Shown here piece after piece: positions 34,397-43,480 of a stretch of 64,000 nucleotides of DNA. Within the stretch, counting starts at the first letter, position 1. Each line of letters opens with the position of its first letter. The notes under the pieces were generated by a model. That model worked only from the letters and a program-made list of their open reading frames with translations. It ran no database searches and had not been told where the DNA came from. The stretch covers positions 682,001 to 746,000 of the forward strand of contig NZ_OY782755.1 in NCBI RefSeq assembly GCF_963678165.1, read 5' to 3'. The position numbers and the translations under genes were made by a program. This DNA comes from an uncultured Acetobacteroides sp. Its GTDB lineage: Bacteria > Bacteroidota > Bacteroidia > Bacteroidales > ZOR0009.

Positions 34397-36433
34397 ATGG
34401 CTAAACGCACTCTACTAACCATTGTAGCCTTTTTACTAGTCTCAAGTTTTGCCTTTGGGCAGCTGGCTGATCCCGTTTCGTGGTCGTACAAGACAAAAAA
34501 GGTAAGCGCCGATGAGTTTGAACTCATCTTTAATGCCCGCATCGATGCCGGTTGGCACCTTTACAACCAGGATCCGCTCAAGGATGGTCCTATGCCGCTG
34601 GTTTTTCACTTCGACAAGAACCCTGCCATACAGCTTTTAGGGAAGGTTGTAGAGAAAACTAAGCCTACCAAGAAGTTCGACGAGATGTTCGGGCTTAATG
34701 TTAAGTATTTTAGCGATGAGGCTACCTTTGTTCAGCGCGTAAAGGCGCTTACCAATAAGCCAATCACCGTAAAGGGTTCCATCGAGGGGCAGGGTTGCAA
34801 CGAAGGCAACTGTGTTCCTTTGGAAACAGACTTCTCGTTTAAGGTAACAGGTGCTGTACCTGCAAATCCTGCTTCGGAACAAGCGTTAGCTGTTGCTGCC
34901 GATACGGTAAAGTCTACTGCCGCTCCGTCAAAGGATACTGTAGCTAAGGCTACCACCATCAGTCAGGAGGAGTTGGTTAAGGCTGCTGAGCCAACCAAGG
35001 CACAAGGCAAGTCGTTGCTGGCTTTTTTCATTGGAGCTTTCCTTGCAGGATTGGCTGCCATCCTCACTCCATGCGTATTTCCGATGATTCCGATGACCGT
35101 AAGCTTCTTTATGAAGAAGGATGGCTCGAAGAAAACGGAGCATGGTAAGGCTATCTTCTTTGGTTTCTCAATTATCTTTATCTATACCGTAATAGGTACG
35201 CTGGTATCGGTGATTTTTGGCGCTGACTTTGCCAACTTTATCAGTACGCACTGGCTGCCCAACCTGCTTTTCTTTGTCATCTTTATGGTGTTCGCCTTTT
35301 CTTTCTTTGGAATGTTCGAGATTACGCTGCCCAACTGGATGGTGAACAAGACCGATGCACAGGTTGACAAGGGTGGTTTTGGTGGTCCATTCTTTATGGC
35401 GCTTACGCTGGTATTGGTGTCGTTTTCGTGTACTGGACCAATCGTTGGCTCGGTGTTGGTACAATCAATGGGAGGTAAGGTGATATTGCCTATTGTAGCT
35501 ATGCTTGGTTTCTCATTAGCCTTCGCTATACCGTTTACAGTGTTCGCACTCTTCCCCAGTTTGATGAATAAGATGCCTAAATCGGGCGGATGGCTCAACT
35601 CTGTTAAGGTAATACTCGGTTTTCTTGAGGTTGCCTTCGCCTTTAAGTTCTTGAGCATCGCCGATCAGACCTACCACTGGCATATTCTCGACAGGGAAAT
35701 CTACCTTGCCATTTGGATTACCACCTTTACACTGATGGGTTTCTACCTATTGGGCAAGATTAAGTTTGCGCACGATAGCGATGTGGAGCATGTTTCAGTT
35801 CCCCGCTTGATGATGGCTTTAGCAACCTTCTCTTTTGTGGTGTATATGGTTCCTGGAATGTGGGGAGCACCGCTAAGCGGCATCTCTGGATACCTTCCTC
35901 CTCAGTCATCGATGGATTTTGATATGAGTAGAGGCGTTGCATCGGCTACAACCTCTGATATTGGTAAGGTAAAGTATGGCGAATTCCTGCATTTGCCCCA
36001 CGGACTGAAGGGCTTCTTCGATTTAAAGGAGGCTAAGGAGTATTCTAAAAAGGTGGGTAAGCCAATTTTTATCGACTTTACTGGTCACGGCTGCGTGAAC
36101 TGCCGCGAGATGGAAGCCCGCGTATGGAGCGATCTTCGCGTGTTGAAGCTGCTGCAGGAGGAGTACGTTGTTCTTGCCCTCTACGTTGACGATAAAATGG
36201 AGTTACCCCAGGCTGAATGGAAGACAAACGCCAAGGGTAAGGTGCTGAAGAGCCTCGGAAAGATAAATGCCGACTACCAAATATCGAAGTTTAACGTCAA
36301 CGCGCAGCCTTACTACGTGCTGATGAATGCCGATGAGAAACTTTTGGTTACTCCTAAGGCATACGACTTGAATCCCGACAACTTTGTAGAGTTCCTTAAG
36401 AAGGGTATCGAGGCGTATAAGAGCAAAAAGTAA
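34397..36433 (+). CDS. dsbD: Thiol:disulfide interchange protein DsbD
   Basis: This 678-residue protein has all three DsbD parts. After a signal peptide (to residue 21), the periplasmic alpha domain carries the paired cysteines in GQGCNEGNCVP. The membrane beta domain (about 205-490, eight helices) has its redox cysteines in LTPCVFPMIP and SFSCTGPIVG. The gamma domain is thioredoxin-like with FIDFTGHGCVNC, cysteines 566 and 569. It moves electrons from cytoplasmic thioredoxin to periplasmic proteins such as TlpA-like thioredoxins; one is encoded at 45924. A strong terminator follows at 36451-36492. Confidence 0.95.
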   Translation: MAKRTLLTIVAFLLVSSFAFGQLADPVSWSYKTKKVSADEFELIFNARIDAGWHLYNQDPLKDGPMPLVFHFDKNPAIQLLGKVVEKTKPTKKFDEMFGLNVKYFSDEATFVQRVKALTNKPITVKGSIEGQGCNEGNCVPLETDFSFKVTGAVPANPASEQALAVAADTVKSTAAPSKDTVAKATTISQEELVKAAEPTKAQGKSLLAFFIGAFLAGLAAILTPCVFPMIPMTVSFFMKKDGSKKTEHGKAIFFGFSIIFIYTVIGTLVSVIFGADFANFISTHWLPNLLFFVIFMVFAFSFFGMFEITLPNWMVNKTDAQVDKGGFGGPFFMALTLVLVSFSCTGPIVGSVLVQSMGGKVILPIVAMLGFSLAFAIPFTVFALFPSLMNKMPKSGGWLNSVKVILGFLEVAFAFKFLSIADQTYHWHILDREIYLAIWITTFTLMGFYLLGKIKFAHDSDVEHVSVPRLMMALATFSFVVYMVPGMWGAPLSGISGYLPPQSSMDFDMSRGVASATTSDIGKVKYGEFLHLPHGLKGFFDLKEAKEYSKKVGKPIFIDFTGHGCVNCREMEARVWSDLRVLKLLQEEYVVLALYVDDKMELPQAEWKTNAKGKVLKSLGKINADYQISKFNVNAQPYYVLMNADEKLLVTPKAYDLNPDNFVEFLKKGIEAYKSKK

Positions 36434-36450
36434 GCGTTACGCTACAACAT

Positions 36451-36492
36451 AAAAAGGAGCTGCCCGAAACAATTATCGGGCAGCTCCTTTTC
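36451..36492 (+). terminator. Terminator of dsbD
   Basis: A 16-bp perfect inverted repeat (AAAAGGAGCTGCCCGA and complement) with an 8-base loop is followed by a T-rich run, 17 bases after the dsbD stop. Confidence 0.9.
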
Positions 36493-36556
36493 TTTTTCTA
36501 TCTATGCCTGTACTTTGGCGCTGCCTAGTAGTGCAGCCCTTGACTTTAACTTCCGT

Positions 36557-36874
36557 CTAGTAAATTATAATCATGAAAAGGTAAAGTAGCGCAACGCAGA
36601 ATACCGATGTCCCAATGTGGTAGAAGAGCTTGTAGCTATTGCCGACAAATGCACTACGCAAGAAGTTTTTCTTATGAACCAGTGCTCCAATACCGCATAT
36701 AAGAATGGCATCTGCAACCAAACCTAAGATTAGCGCCCAGTAGAACTTGTCGAGTATGTCGAAGAAGTTTCCGTCGATAGCCTTCACATAGGCGACTAGC
36801 GCCATATATGATGCCATTATGGTGATTAGTGCAAGGATAATGACGTAGAGGTACGATCTTACTTCAGATTTCAT
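36557..36874 (-). CDS. Small four-helix membrane protein of unknown function
   Basis: I choose the ATG at 36874 (105 residues), which places MKSEVRSYLYVIILALITI directly before the first membrane helix. An in-frame ATG at 36922 would add 16 residues. Hydrophobic stretches near residues 9-30, 40-63 and 82-104 suggest three or four membrane segments, with a basic loop HKKNFLRS between them. No family is recognised. It is convergent with dsbD and divergent from rubrerythrin. Confidence 0.65.
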   Translation of the reverse strand: MKSEVRSYLYVIILALITIMASYMALVAYVKAIDGNFFDILDKFYWALILGLVADAILICGIGALVHKKNFLRSAFVGNSYKLFYHIGTSVFCVALLYLFMIIIY

Positions 36875-37159
36875 TAGTCGTTTATTTAAATTCGCAACAG
36901 CAGCTAGCACTTTCCACAGCACAACAGCAACCGAACTCCTCCAGTTCGGGAATTATGGCGCTAACAATACTTCAAAAGTAGCGAGTTTTTATGTTAACTC
37001 ATAATGCTAGATGGTGGCGCTATTGGCGATGAGCAGAAATAGATGCTCTATTCCCTTTTGTTTTCTTTCGATATGCAGAAAAATGGTGTGTTTCTTTTTA
37101 CAATTATCACTCGTTTTTGTACCTTCAGCATCATAAACAAAACTTACTAGTTTGACAAT

Positions 37160-37735
37160 ATGGAAAACGTAAAAGGAACAAGAACAGAGCAGAATCTGCT
37201 CAAGGCTTTTGCTGGCGAATCGCAGGCAAGCCGTCGCTACAAGATGTTTGCCAAGAAGGCACAAGAGGAGGGGTACGAGCAAATTGCTGCCATCTTCAAC
37301 GAAACTGCGCTTAACGAGGACGAGCATGCGCGCATTTACTTCAGCTTCCTTGAGGGAGGAATGGTAGAAATTACGGCCAGCTATCCTGCTGGTGTTGTTG
37401 GAACGACTGTCGAGAACTTAGCAGCCGCTGCTGGTGGCGAAGAGGAGGAGTGGAGCGTACTTTACCCCGAATTCGCTCGCATTGCCGAAGAGGAAGGCTT
37501 CAAAAAAATTGCGACTCACTTTAAGCTTATTGCCGCTGTTGAGAAAACTCACATGGAGCGTTACCGTAAGCTGCAGAAAAGAGTTGAGGAGGAGAAGGTT
37601 TTTGAGAGAGAGGAAGAGGTTGAGTGGATTTGCCGAGAGTGTGGCTATCACCATAAAGGGAAGAAGGCGCCCAAGACCTGTCCAAACTGCCTAAAGTCTC
37701 AGGCATACTTCGAGGAGTATAACGACAAGTACTAA
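37160..37735 (+). CDS. rbr: Rubrerythrin
   Basis: This 191-residue protein has a ferritin-like diiron domain (residues 1-145) with iron-binding ExxH patterns in NEDEHARIYF and EKTHMERY and a first glutamate in FAGESQASRR. A C-terminal rubredoxin domain (CRECG and CPNC) carries the four-cysteine iron site. It reduces hydrogen peroxide in the cytoplasm and is typical of anaerobes. A TACCTTCA box at 37120-37127 could be its -7 element. It is monocistronic, with a terminator at 37757-37787. Confidence 0.95.
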   Translation: MENVKGTRTEQNLLKAFAGESQASRRYKMFAKKAQEEGYEQIAAIFNETALNEDEHARIYFSFLEGGMVEITASYPAGVVGTTVENLAAAAGGEEEEWSVLYPEFARIAEEEGFKKIATHFKLIAAVEKTHMERYRKLQKRVEEEKVFEREEEVEWICRECGYHHKGKKAPKTCPNCLKSQAYFEEYNDKY

Positions 37736-37756
37736 ATTTTATATCTTTACATCAAC

Positions 37757-37787
37757 AAAGGGCTGAGCTGCTTACTCAGCCCTTTTT
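37757..37787 (+). terminator. Terminator of rubrerythrin
   Basis: AAAGGGCTGAG and its complement form an 11-bp stem with a 7-9 base loop, followed by TTTTT, 22 bases after the stop codon. Confidence 0.88.
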
Positions 37788-37809
37788 ACTGTCGGAAATT
37801 TTATAAGCT

Positions 37810-38808
37810 ATGGTAGTAAGCAGGCATATGGGGCTCGACTTGTTGCGCATTCTCTCGGCGCTTGGCGTGGTGCTTATCCATGTTTCGGCTCCGTTTGTCA
37901 CCCAAAATATGAAGTTGATAAACGAGACGTTTTGGGCGGCTAATCTTTTTAATACGCTGGGTCGCTTTAGCGTTCCAATCTTTATTATCATTAGCGGGTA
38001 CTTTGTGCTAAAACCCATTCCGAACCTTGCTGGTTTTTACCGAAAGCGCTTTGTCCGCATATTGCTACCCTTTATTTGTTGGGCGGTTGTGTACATTCTT
38101 TGGTCGTTCCTCTTCGATCATACCCGTTCGTCTAAGATTTGGGAGGGCGTGCTCTGGGGAAAACCGTACTTCCATCTTTGGTTTCTGGGAATGCTGATGG
38201 GGTTGTATGCCGTAGCCCCGCTGCTAAGCGATTTGCTCCATCGTATAGGGACGCATAACTTTGCTTTTGTTGCGGTTGGCGCCTTTATTCTGGCAATGGG
38301 GATTGACGCATGGGATAACTACGCCCACAATCGGGGGTGGATTGGTGTTTGGTGGGTGTCGTACCTGGGATACTTTATGATTGGCGCTTGCCTACGGTCG
38401 TTTGGCAATGGTCTTTGCTGCCGATGGAGGTTGACGCTGGTTGCCATCCTTTGCTATGCGATGGTGTTTACCTTTACGGGGCTACTCTTCGAGGCTAAGC
38501 ACTACGTTTGGTACTTTTACGGCTACCTAAGCATTACCTCGATAGTTGGATCTATTGCTTTGGTAAATCTCTTCCGTATTATTCAGGTTCCAGAGAGCTG
38601 GATTTTGTCGGAACTCTCCGATTTAACCTTTGGCATCTACCTTATCCACATGATACCCCTTAGCATCATTAAGCGCTACTGGCACTCCAGTCTTGTGGAT
38701 GATCCTTATCTTAACATCTTGCTCATCGCCCTGATCGTATTTGCCTCCTCGGCTATTGCCGTTTGGCTCTTGGCAAAGGTGAAGCCTATAAAGAAGCTGA
38801 TGCTGTAG
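37810..38808 (+). CDS. Acyltransferase family 3 membrane protein
   Basis: This 332-residue protein has about ten membrane helices. It begins MGLDLLRILSALGVVLIHVS, where the RxxxxxxVxxxH pattern carries the catalytic histidine of the AT3 (OafA/WecH-like) family. FYRKRFVRILLPFICW is the next conserved block, and SDLTFGIYLIHM near the C terminus is typical as well. Such enzymes move acyl groups, often acetyl, onto surface sugars or lipids. No glycan genes are adjacent, so the acceptor is unknown. The start could also be the methionine at residue 7. It begins 23 bases after the rubrerythrin terminator. Confidence 0.9.
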   Translation: MVVSRHMGLDLLRILSALGVVLIHVSAPFVTQNMKLINETFWAANLFNTLGRFSVPIFIIISGYFVLKPIPNLAGFYRKRFVRILLPFICWAVVYILWSFLFDHTRSSKIWEGVLWGKPYFHLWFLGMLMGLYAVAPLLSDLLHRIGTHNFAFVAVGAFILAMGIDAWDNYAHNRGWIGVWWVSYLGYFMIGACLRSFGNGLCCRWRLTLVAILCYAMVFTFTGLLFEAKHYVWYFYGYLSITSIVGSIALVNLFRIIQVPESWILSELSDLTFGIYLIHMIPLSIIKRYWHSSLVDDPYLNILLIALIVFASSAIAVWLLAKVKPIKKLML

Positions 38809-39145
38809 GCATTTTGATGGGTGATGTACGCATTAAGGTTATGCGAATGCCATTCCTTATCCGTACACCTCTGTAGTTGCAGCAATCCCATCAGGTGAAT
38901 GCTGCTTGGCTAAGAAAATTCCTATCCTTGGAGTGTCATCCCGTGCTTGCCACGGGATCTAAAGAGTCGCCCAAAGGTTGGAAATCCCGAGAAGCGGGGG
39001 CTTTATAGAATCTATTGGATTCCTATTTAGATGCCGGAACAAGCCCAACATGACAGCACTTATTAGAAACCTGTCGCCTTATTCTAACGACATCACCTCT
39101 TAAGTGGAATTTCTTTGTCTTGGTACTTCTGTCTTGCGTCTTCTC
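38809..39145. other. Non-coding region with a REP-like repeat
   Basis: No gene is seen. At about 38934-39056 there is a unit beginning TGTCATCCCGTGC and ending in CATGACAG. It contains the hairpin ATCCCGTGCTTGCCACGGGAT and the inverted ends GTCAT/ATGAC. This resembles dispersed intergenic palindromes seen in many bacterial genomes. Confidence 0.55.
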
Positions 39146-39391
39146 CTATGCCGACGGTGCGTCGCCAAACTCTACGGTGAGGTTGTAGATGGCTGCCTTC
39201 GAGTCGTCGATAATTTTTTCGTTGTTAACCACCATTTCGCGAACGGCGCTTCCTATTTGCTCCTGTATTTGCTCAATGGCTTCCTTTTCGGTTGGTGCCT
39301 CTGCGTAGCATTCTTCTAGCGTGGGAGCAACTGCCATGTACAAATCTTCGTCGATTTGCTTTACGATGATCTTAAAAGTTAAGTCTCTCAT
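39146..39391 (-). CDS. Orphan HicB-like protein
   Basis: I choose the ATG at 39391 (81 residues): it starts MRDLTFKIIVKQIDEDLYMA, and the longer frame to 39451 would run into truA. The fold pattern (VKQIDEDLYMAVAPTLEECYAEAPTEKEAIEQIQEQI) matches the partial RNase H fold of HicB/UPF0150 antitoxin-like proteins. No C-terminal DNA-binding helix-turn-helix and no HicA toxin gene are next to it, so it is probably not an active toxin-antitoxin pair. It starts 13 bases after truA. Confidence 0.78.
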   Translation of the reverse strand: MRDLTFKIIVKQIDEDLYMAVAPTLEECYAEAPTEKEAIEQIQEQIGSAVREMVVNNEKIIDDSKAAIYNLTVEFGDAPSA

Positions 39392-39404
39392 GTTGGTTGT
39401 TATA

Positions 39405-40184
39405 TTATCGGATGTAAAGTAGTGAAATCGGCTTGTCGTTGATCTTATCACCAGGGTAGTAAACGTGCTCGAGGTAGAGCCCCGATGGCGGAACGGTTAG
39501 CTTTGCGGGCTCGTCGGAGTGTTGTTCGAAGAAGCTGCGCAGCTTGGATGCGGTTATGTTGCCTCGTCCCACCTCGATGAGCACGCCAACCATGCGGCGA
39601 ACCATCTTCCATAGGAAGTGCGAGCCGACAACATGGACGATGATGGAGTCGCCTTCGCGGTAAACTTCGACGCTGGTTACCTCCACGATGGTCGACTTGG
39701 TCTCGGAATCCTTGTCGCCAAACGAGCGAAAGTCTTTCATGCCAACCAGCATGTCGGCGGCCGCCTGCATATCCACAACGTTGAGGTCGTCCTTTATCCA
39801 GTAGGCGTATTTTTTGCCGAATGCGGTCTTTCGCGTGGCAATTTGGTAGACGTAGCTGCGGGCAATGGCGTCGTAGCGTGCGTGAAACTTGAGGTCGACC
39901 TCGTCGATGCTGATGATGGAGATGGATGCGGGCAGGTTATCGTTAAGCTTATAGCGCATTTGGGTGGTGGAAAGCTTGGTGGCAACGTCTAGGTGGGCAA
40001 CCTGACCGAGCGCATGAACGCCTGCGTCGGTTCTTCCCGAGCCGTAGAGCTCGAACTTATCGGTTTTAAACACCTCGCGGCAGGCATCCATTATCTTCCC
40101 CTGCACCGAGCTGTGCCCTTTTAGCAGCTGCCAGCCGTGAAAGGCTGATCCATCATATTCTAACGTAAGCTTAAAGCGTGACAT
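39405..40184 (-). CDS. truA: tRNA pseudouridine synthase A
   Basis: This 259-residue protein opens with FKLTLEYDGSAFHGWQ and has the catalytic motif GSGRTDAGVHALGQVAH with the nucleophilic aspartate at residue 53. Later it has RSYVYQIATRK, FRSFGDKDSETKSTIV and HFLWKMVRRMVGVLIEVGRG, all TruA signatures. It makes pseudouridine at positions 38-40 of the tRNA anticodon arm. Length is normal. The HicB-like gene follows closely. Confidence 0.96.
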   Translation of the reverse strand: MSRFKLTLEYDGSAFHGWQLLKGHSSVQGKIMDACREVFKTDKFELYGSGRTDAGVHALGQVAHLDVATKLSTTQMRYKLNDNLPASISIISIDEVDLKFHARYDAIARSYVYQIATRKTAFGKKYAYWIKDDLNVVDMQAAADMLVGMKDFRSFGDKDSETKSTIVEVTSVEVYREGDSIIVHVVGSHFLWKMVRRMVGVLIEVGRGNITASKLRSFFEQHSDEPAKLTVPPSGLYLEHVYYPGDKINDKPISLLYIR

Positions 40185-40339
40185 CTTTTCCTATTTGCCG
40201 TAAAGGTACGCATCAGAAGCGAGAGTAGAAAGAATGATTGGGGTGGATGCTAGGTTTGCGGCTCCGAAACATCCATTTCAGCCTTTCACTTAATAGTATT
40301 GCTCAGGATGTTTAGACGTTTTGCGGTTTGAACTATTGT

Positions 40340-40690
40340 TGGAGGGAGGTAAATTCCTTTTTTCATTTCTTTTCAGGGATGAAAAGAAACGAAACAAAGA
40401 AAAATCCTGCACGAAATAACTCGTTCGGTCGCTGCTTAGCGCTACCCCAATATTGGTTGTTGTTGATTGTTTATGGTTATTCATCTGATTATTCTTGTAG
40501 ATGCTTCGCTCACTCGAACAGATTTCGTGCCTGTCTGGTATGTCCCGTTATCGGAAATTTTCGGGATGTCGGCTAACGCCTCCAGCTACGCCATGTTGTT
40601 TACGGGGAAAGGCTGTGCCGCATGGCTATGTTTATCCGCCGTTAGACGGTCTTCACCCGAATGAACGTCTTATTCTAGTAGTCTATGATA
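40340..40690 (-). repeat. Dispersed element, copy 3 (reverse orientation)
   Basis: Read on the minus strand it matches the copy at 43496-43918, including CCGTAAACAACATGGCGTAG, the GGAGGCGTTAGCCGACATCC block and GCGACCGAACGAGTTA. Its hairpin (TTTCTTTTCA and TGAAAAGAAA at 40366-40389) differs from copies 1 and 2 at three stem positions, each with a matching change on the other side. Confidence 0.75.
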
Positions 40691-40755
40691 ATTTCATTTG
40701 AAAAGATGGGAATGTTTCACGAATATGAACTGCTGCCTAATCGGAGAGCTGGAAG

Positions 40756-40851
40756 TCCCCTCTTTTAGCCGAGCAGGAGTAGCTTGTGCAGAAGTGGTTG
40801 ATGCCGAAACATTGTTTATTGGGTGGTCAACTTCTCGGCTAAGAGAGGGGA
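40756..40851. repeat. Palindromic repeat unit
   Basis: CCCCTCTTTTAGCCGAG (40757-40773) and CTCGGCTAAGAGAGGGG (40834-40850) are inverted with one mismatch around a 60-base centre. The right side continues ATTTAGGGGTGAGTC. It is probably a dispersed palindrome related in style to those at 23294 and 26748. Confidence 0.6.
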
Positions 40852-41170
40852 TTTAGGGGTGAGTCGAAAAATGGAGATGCGGTAAGCCCTTTTCAGGGAC
40901 GCTTTCATCTATCTTGATGGCTGTGGGCATTAGTCTTTGTCAAATAGAGATATTATCTCTGGTCATCGATCCGTTTCCCATCCATCCTCATTGCTATTTC
41001 AACAATCAACGTAAATAGTTTACCTGCGGTATGTTGGAGAGCATACGTTATTGGTTGGCAACCGCTGTTGTTCGGTCGGTATATTTACTACTTTTACTGT
41101 AGGCTACCGCTGATTTTAGCGTATGGCGCTTGTTACACTTCCCCGGCTTGCGTCGGAATACATATTTAGC

Positions 41171-43480
41171 ATGAAAAGGCTGATACTGATACTTCTTATT
41201 AGCGCGTTTACCTTGCCGTCGGTGGCACAAACTTCGCCGAAGGTGGGCCTCGTACTGAGCGGCGGTGGGGCAAAAGGGTTTGCGCATATCGGTTTGCTGC
41301 GGCTTATCGACTCGCTCCACATCAAGGTCGACTACATCACCGGCACCAGCATGGGAAGCGTTATCGGCGGGCTGTACGCCGTGGGCTACAGCGCCGATAG
41401 CATCAAGAATATTGTCCTTTCGCAGAACTGGAGTATGATTGTCAGCAACCGGGTGGAGCTTAATGGCATTAGCCCCGATGTGAAGGAGGAGTACGGGAGG
41501 TACATCTACGAGATGCCCGTTGATCGGCGCGGTTCTCGTCTGGCTTCTGCGCTGGTGGAAGGGCAGTTTATGTCGAATATGCTGAACTATTTTCTGTATC
41601 CGGTGCGTGACGTTAGCTCGTTCGACTCGTTACCCATTCCGATTCACTGCATAAGCACCGATTTGCTCACCGGAGAGAAGTGCGTGCTGCGCGAAGGATC
41701 GTTGCCGCTTGCCATTAGGGCTTCGCTGGCTATCCCATCGGTGTTCTCGCCAGTATATTTCGAGGGGCGTTTGATGGTTGATGGCGGTGTTGTCCGCAAT
41801 TTTCCCGTCCAGGAGGTCAAGGAGATGGGCGCGCAGATCATCATCGGCGGGCATACCGGGTTTCGAACCTTCAATGAGGAGGAGATCCGTAAGCCGGTGA
41901 ACCAGGTTATTCAGTCGTTTGCCTTTAATGCCATCAGCGATTTTAACGAGCAGCGGAAGATGGTAGACCTGCTGGTGGACTTCAACGACGTTTTGGGCAA
42001 GTACACCGCTGGCGATTTTCCGGCGTATAGGGAAATAATTCGGCTAGGTGAGGTTGAAGCACGGAAGCATCTCCCCGAGCTAATGGCGATTGCCGCCGCG
42101 CAGCGGTCCGATACGCTGCCTACCGTTGTCGCTCCCCATAGCGCTAGGCGGGTTTCCGTCCCCATCACGGCGGTAAAGATCCTTTCCGAGAAGGGAGAGC
42201 CGCTTAGCGAGGATCTGAAGGAGGTGGTACGGCTGCGGTTGGGCATTATTCTGGGGGAGGAGTACACCGCCGGCGAGCTCAACCAGACCATGAACCGCAT
42301 CTACAGCTCGCTTTTCTTCGCGAAGGTAACCTACGAGTTCGAGCATAACGCCTCGGGGCTTACGCTGGTGGTAAAGGTTAAGGAGAATACTCCCGGATCG
42401 CTGAAGTTCGCCATACACTACGATACGAAGGAATCGGCCGGAATTATCCTCGCCAGCGAGTTTCGGAACTTCCTCGTTCCGCAATCGCGGGTAGTTGCCG
42501 CCGTCGATCTTTCCGACAGGGTCAAGGTGCGAGGTGTTTTCCACAAATACTTGGGTCATCAGCTCAGCTGGTGGCTGCGCTTTACCAGCGAGCTCGAGAA
42601 CTACAAGGTTGCAGATGCCTACCTTTACGTCGCCAATAATTCCACGCTCTGCGAAAGAGGGATAAGCCAGAGCCTTGCCATCGGTAAAAACCTCGGTTTA
42701 TGCAACGCGATATCCCTTTCGGGCGGCTACGAGCGGATGCTCATCAACCGCGATGAAAAGTTTATCTCGTTTATCAGTGGTCCCAATCGGCTATACCGGG
42801 GCGACTACTGGACGGCTGCCTTTACCTTCGATCGAAACAAGTTCAACCGGAAGTACTTTCCCACCAAAGGCGCGTCGCTTAAGGTGGAGGTACGGGGCTT
42901 CTTCGACAATAGCATGAAGGCGCGCTTTGGCGACACCGCCGAGGACCAGTACCTGAAGGGTATTCTCACCCCTTCCAGCGGCTTCAGCTACCCCAACCAG
43001 TACCAGGCGCTCGCCGACTACAGCTACCTGATCCCCATCCATCGGCGGGTTACCCTTTGCGGCAACGTCTACCTAGGGATTAGCAGCTCCGGCGACTCGT
43101 TTTTGGGCAGCAGCAGCTACCTTTACCCCTACGCGAAGTTCTACGTTGGCGGCGTAGAAACCCGGTCGAAGGCGAACTTCGTGAAAGCCATTGGGCTTCA
43201 GAGCGGCGAATTCTCGGCAGAGAACGTTGCCGTTGCCTCCCTAGACCTTCGCTACAACTTCTACCGCAAGTTCTACTTCGTTCCCTCGGCTAGCTACTGC
43301 GCCGATTCGCCGAAACCCCTCACCATCTTCAAGGATGCCCTAAAGGTTCGCGACTCGTTTATTAGCTACGGGGCATCGTTTATGGTCGATAGCTTCTTGG
43401 GGCCTGTTACCCTATCCGTTTTCAAGAAGAAAGGTGCCGAATCGTGGCAGTCGTACTTCAGCTTTGGGTATAAGTTTTAG
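41171..43480 (+). CDS. Patatin-like phospholipase with POTRA and outer-membrane barrel
   Basis: I choose the ATG at 41171 (769 residues) because it gives a signal peptide (MKRLILILLISAFTLPSVAQ); an ATG at 41123 would place 16 extra residues before it. The patatin domain (about 25-320) has the oxyanion loop LSGGGAKGFAHIG, the nucleophile motif GTSMG with serine 60, and the partner motif DGG with aspartate 204. Residues 325-400 look like a POTRA domain (VSVPITAVKILSEKGEPLSE), and the rest is a BamA-like barrel ending VFKKKGAESWQSYFSFGYKF. This is a single-gene layout related to RssA-type patatins and PlpD-like autotransporters. The lipase domain may sit in the periplasm or be exposed. Confidence 0.92.
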   Translation: MKRLILILLISAFTLPSVAQTSPKVGLVLSGGGAKGFAHIGLLRLIDSLHIKVDYITGTSMGSVIGGLYAVGYSADSIKNIVLSQNWSMIVSNRVELNGISPDVKEEYGRYIYEMPVDRRGSRLASALVEGQFMSNMLNYFLYPVRDVSSFDSLPIPIHCISTDLLTGEKCVLREGSLPLAIRASLAIPSVFSPVYFEGRLMVDGGVVRNFPVQEVKEMGAQIIIGGHTGFRTFNEEEIRKPVNQVIQSFAFNAISDFNEQRKMVDLLVDFNDVLGKYTAGDFPAYREIIRLGEVEARKHLPELMAIAAAQRSDTLPTVVAPHSARRVSVPITAVKILSEKGEPLSEDLKEVVRLRLGIILGEEYTAGELNQTMNRIYSSLFFAKVTYEFEHNASGLTLVVKVKENTPGSLKFAIHYDTKESAGIILASEFRNFLVPQSRVVAAVDLSDRVKVRGVFHKYLGHQLSWWLRFTSELENYKVADAYLYVANNSTLCERGISQSLAIGKNLGLCNAISLSGGYERMLINRDEKFISFISGPNRLYRGDYWTAAFTFDRNKFNRKYFPTKGASLKVEVRGFFDNSMKARFGDTAEDQYLKGILTPSSGFSYPNQYQALADYSYLIPIHRRVTLCGNVYLGISSSGDSFLGSSSYLYPYAKFYVGGVETRSKANFVKAIGLQSGEFSAENVAVASLDLRYNFYRKFYFVPSASYCADSPKPLTIFKDALKVRDSFISYGASFMVDSFLGPVTLSVFKKKGAESWQSYFSFGYKF

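Larger units (their letters stand above)
40185..41170. other. Long non-coding region before the patatin gene
   Basis: No convincing gene is seen. It contains an inverted copy of the dispersed element (about 40340-40690) and a palindromic unit (40756-40851). The upstream-most possible start of the patatin gene is at 41123, but 41171 is preferred. Confidence 0.5.
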
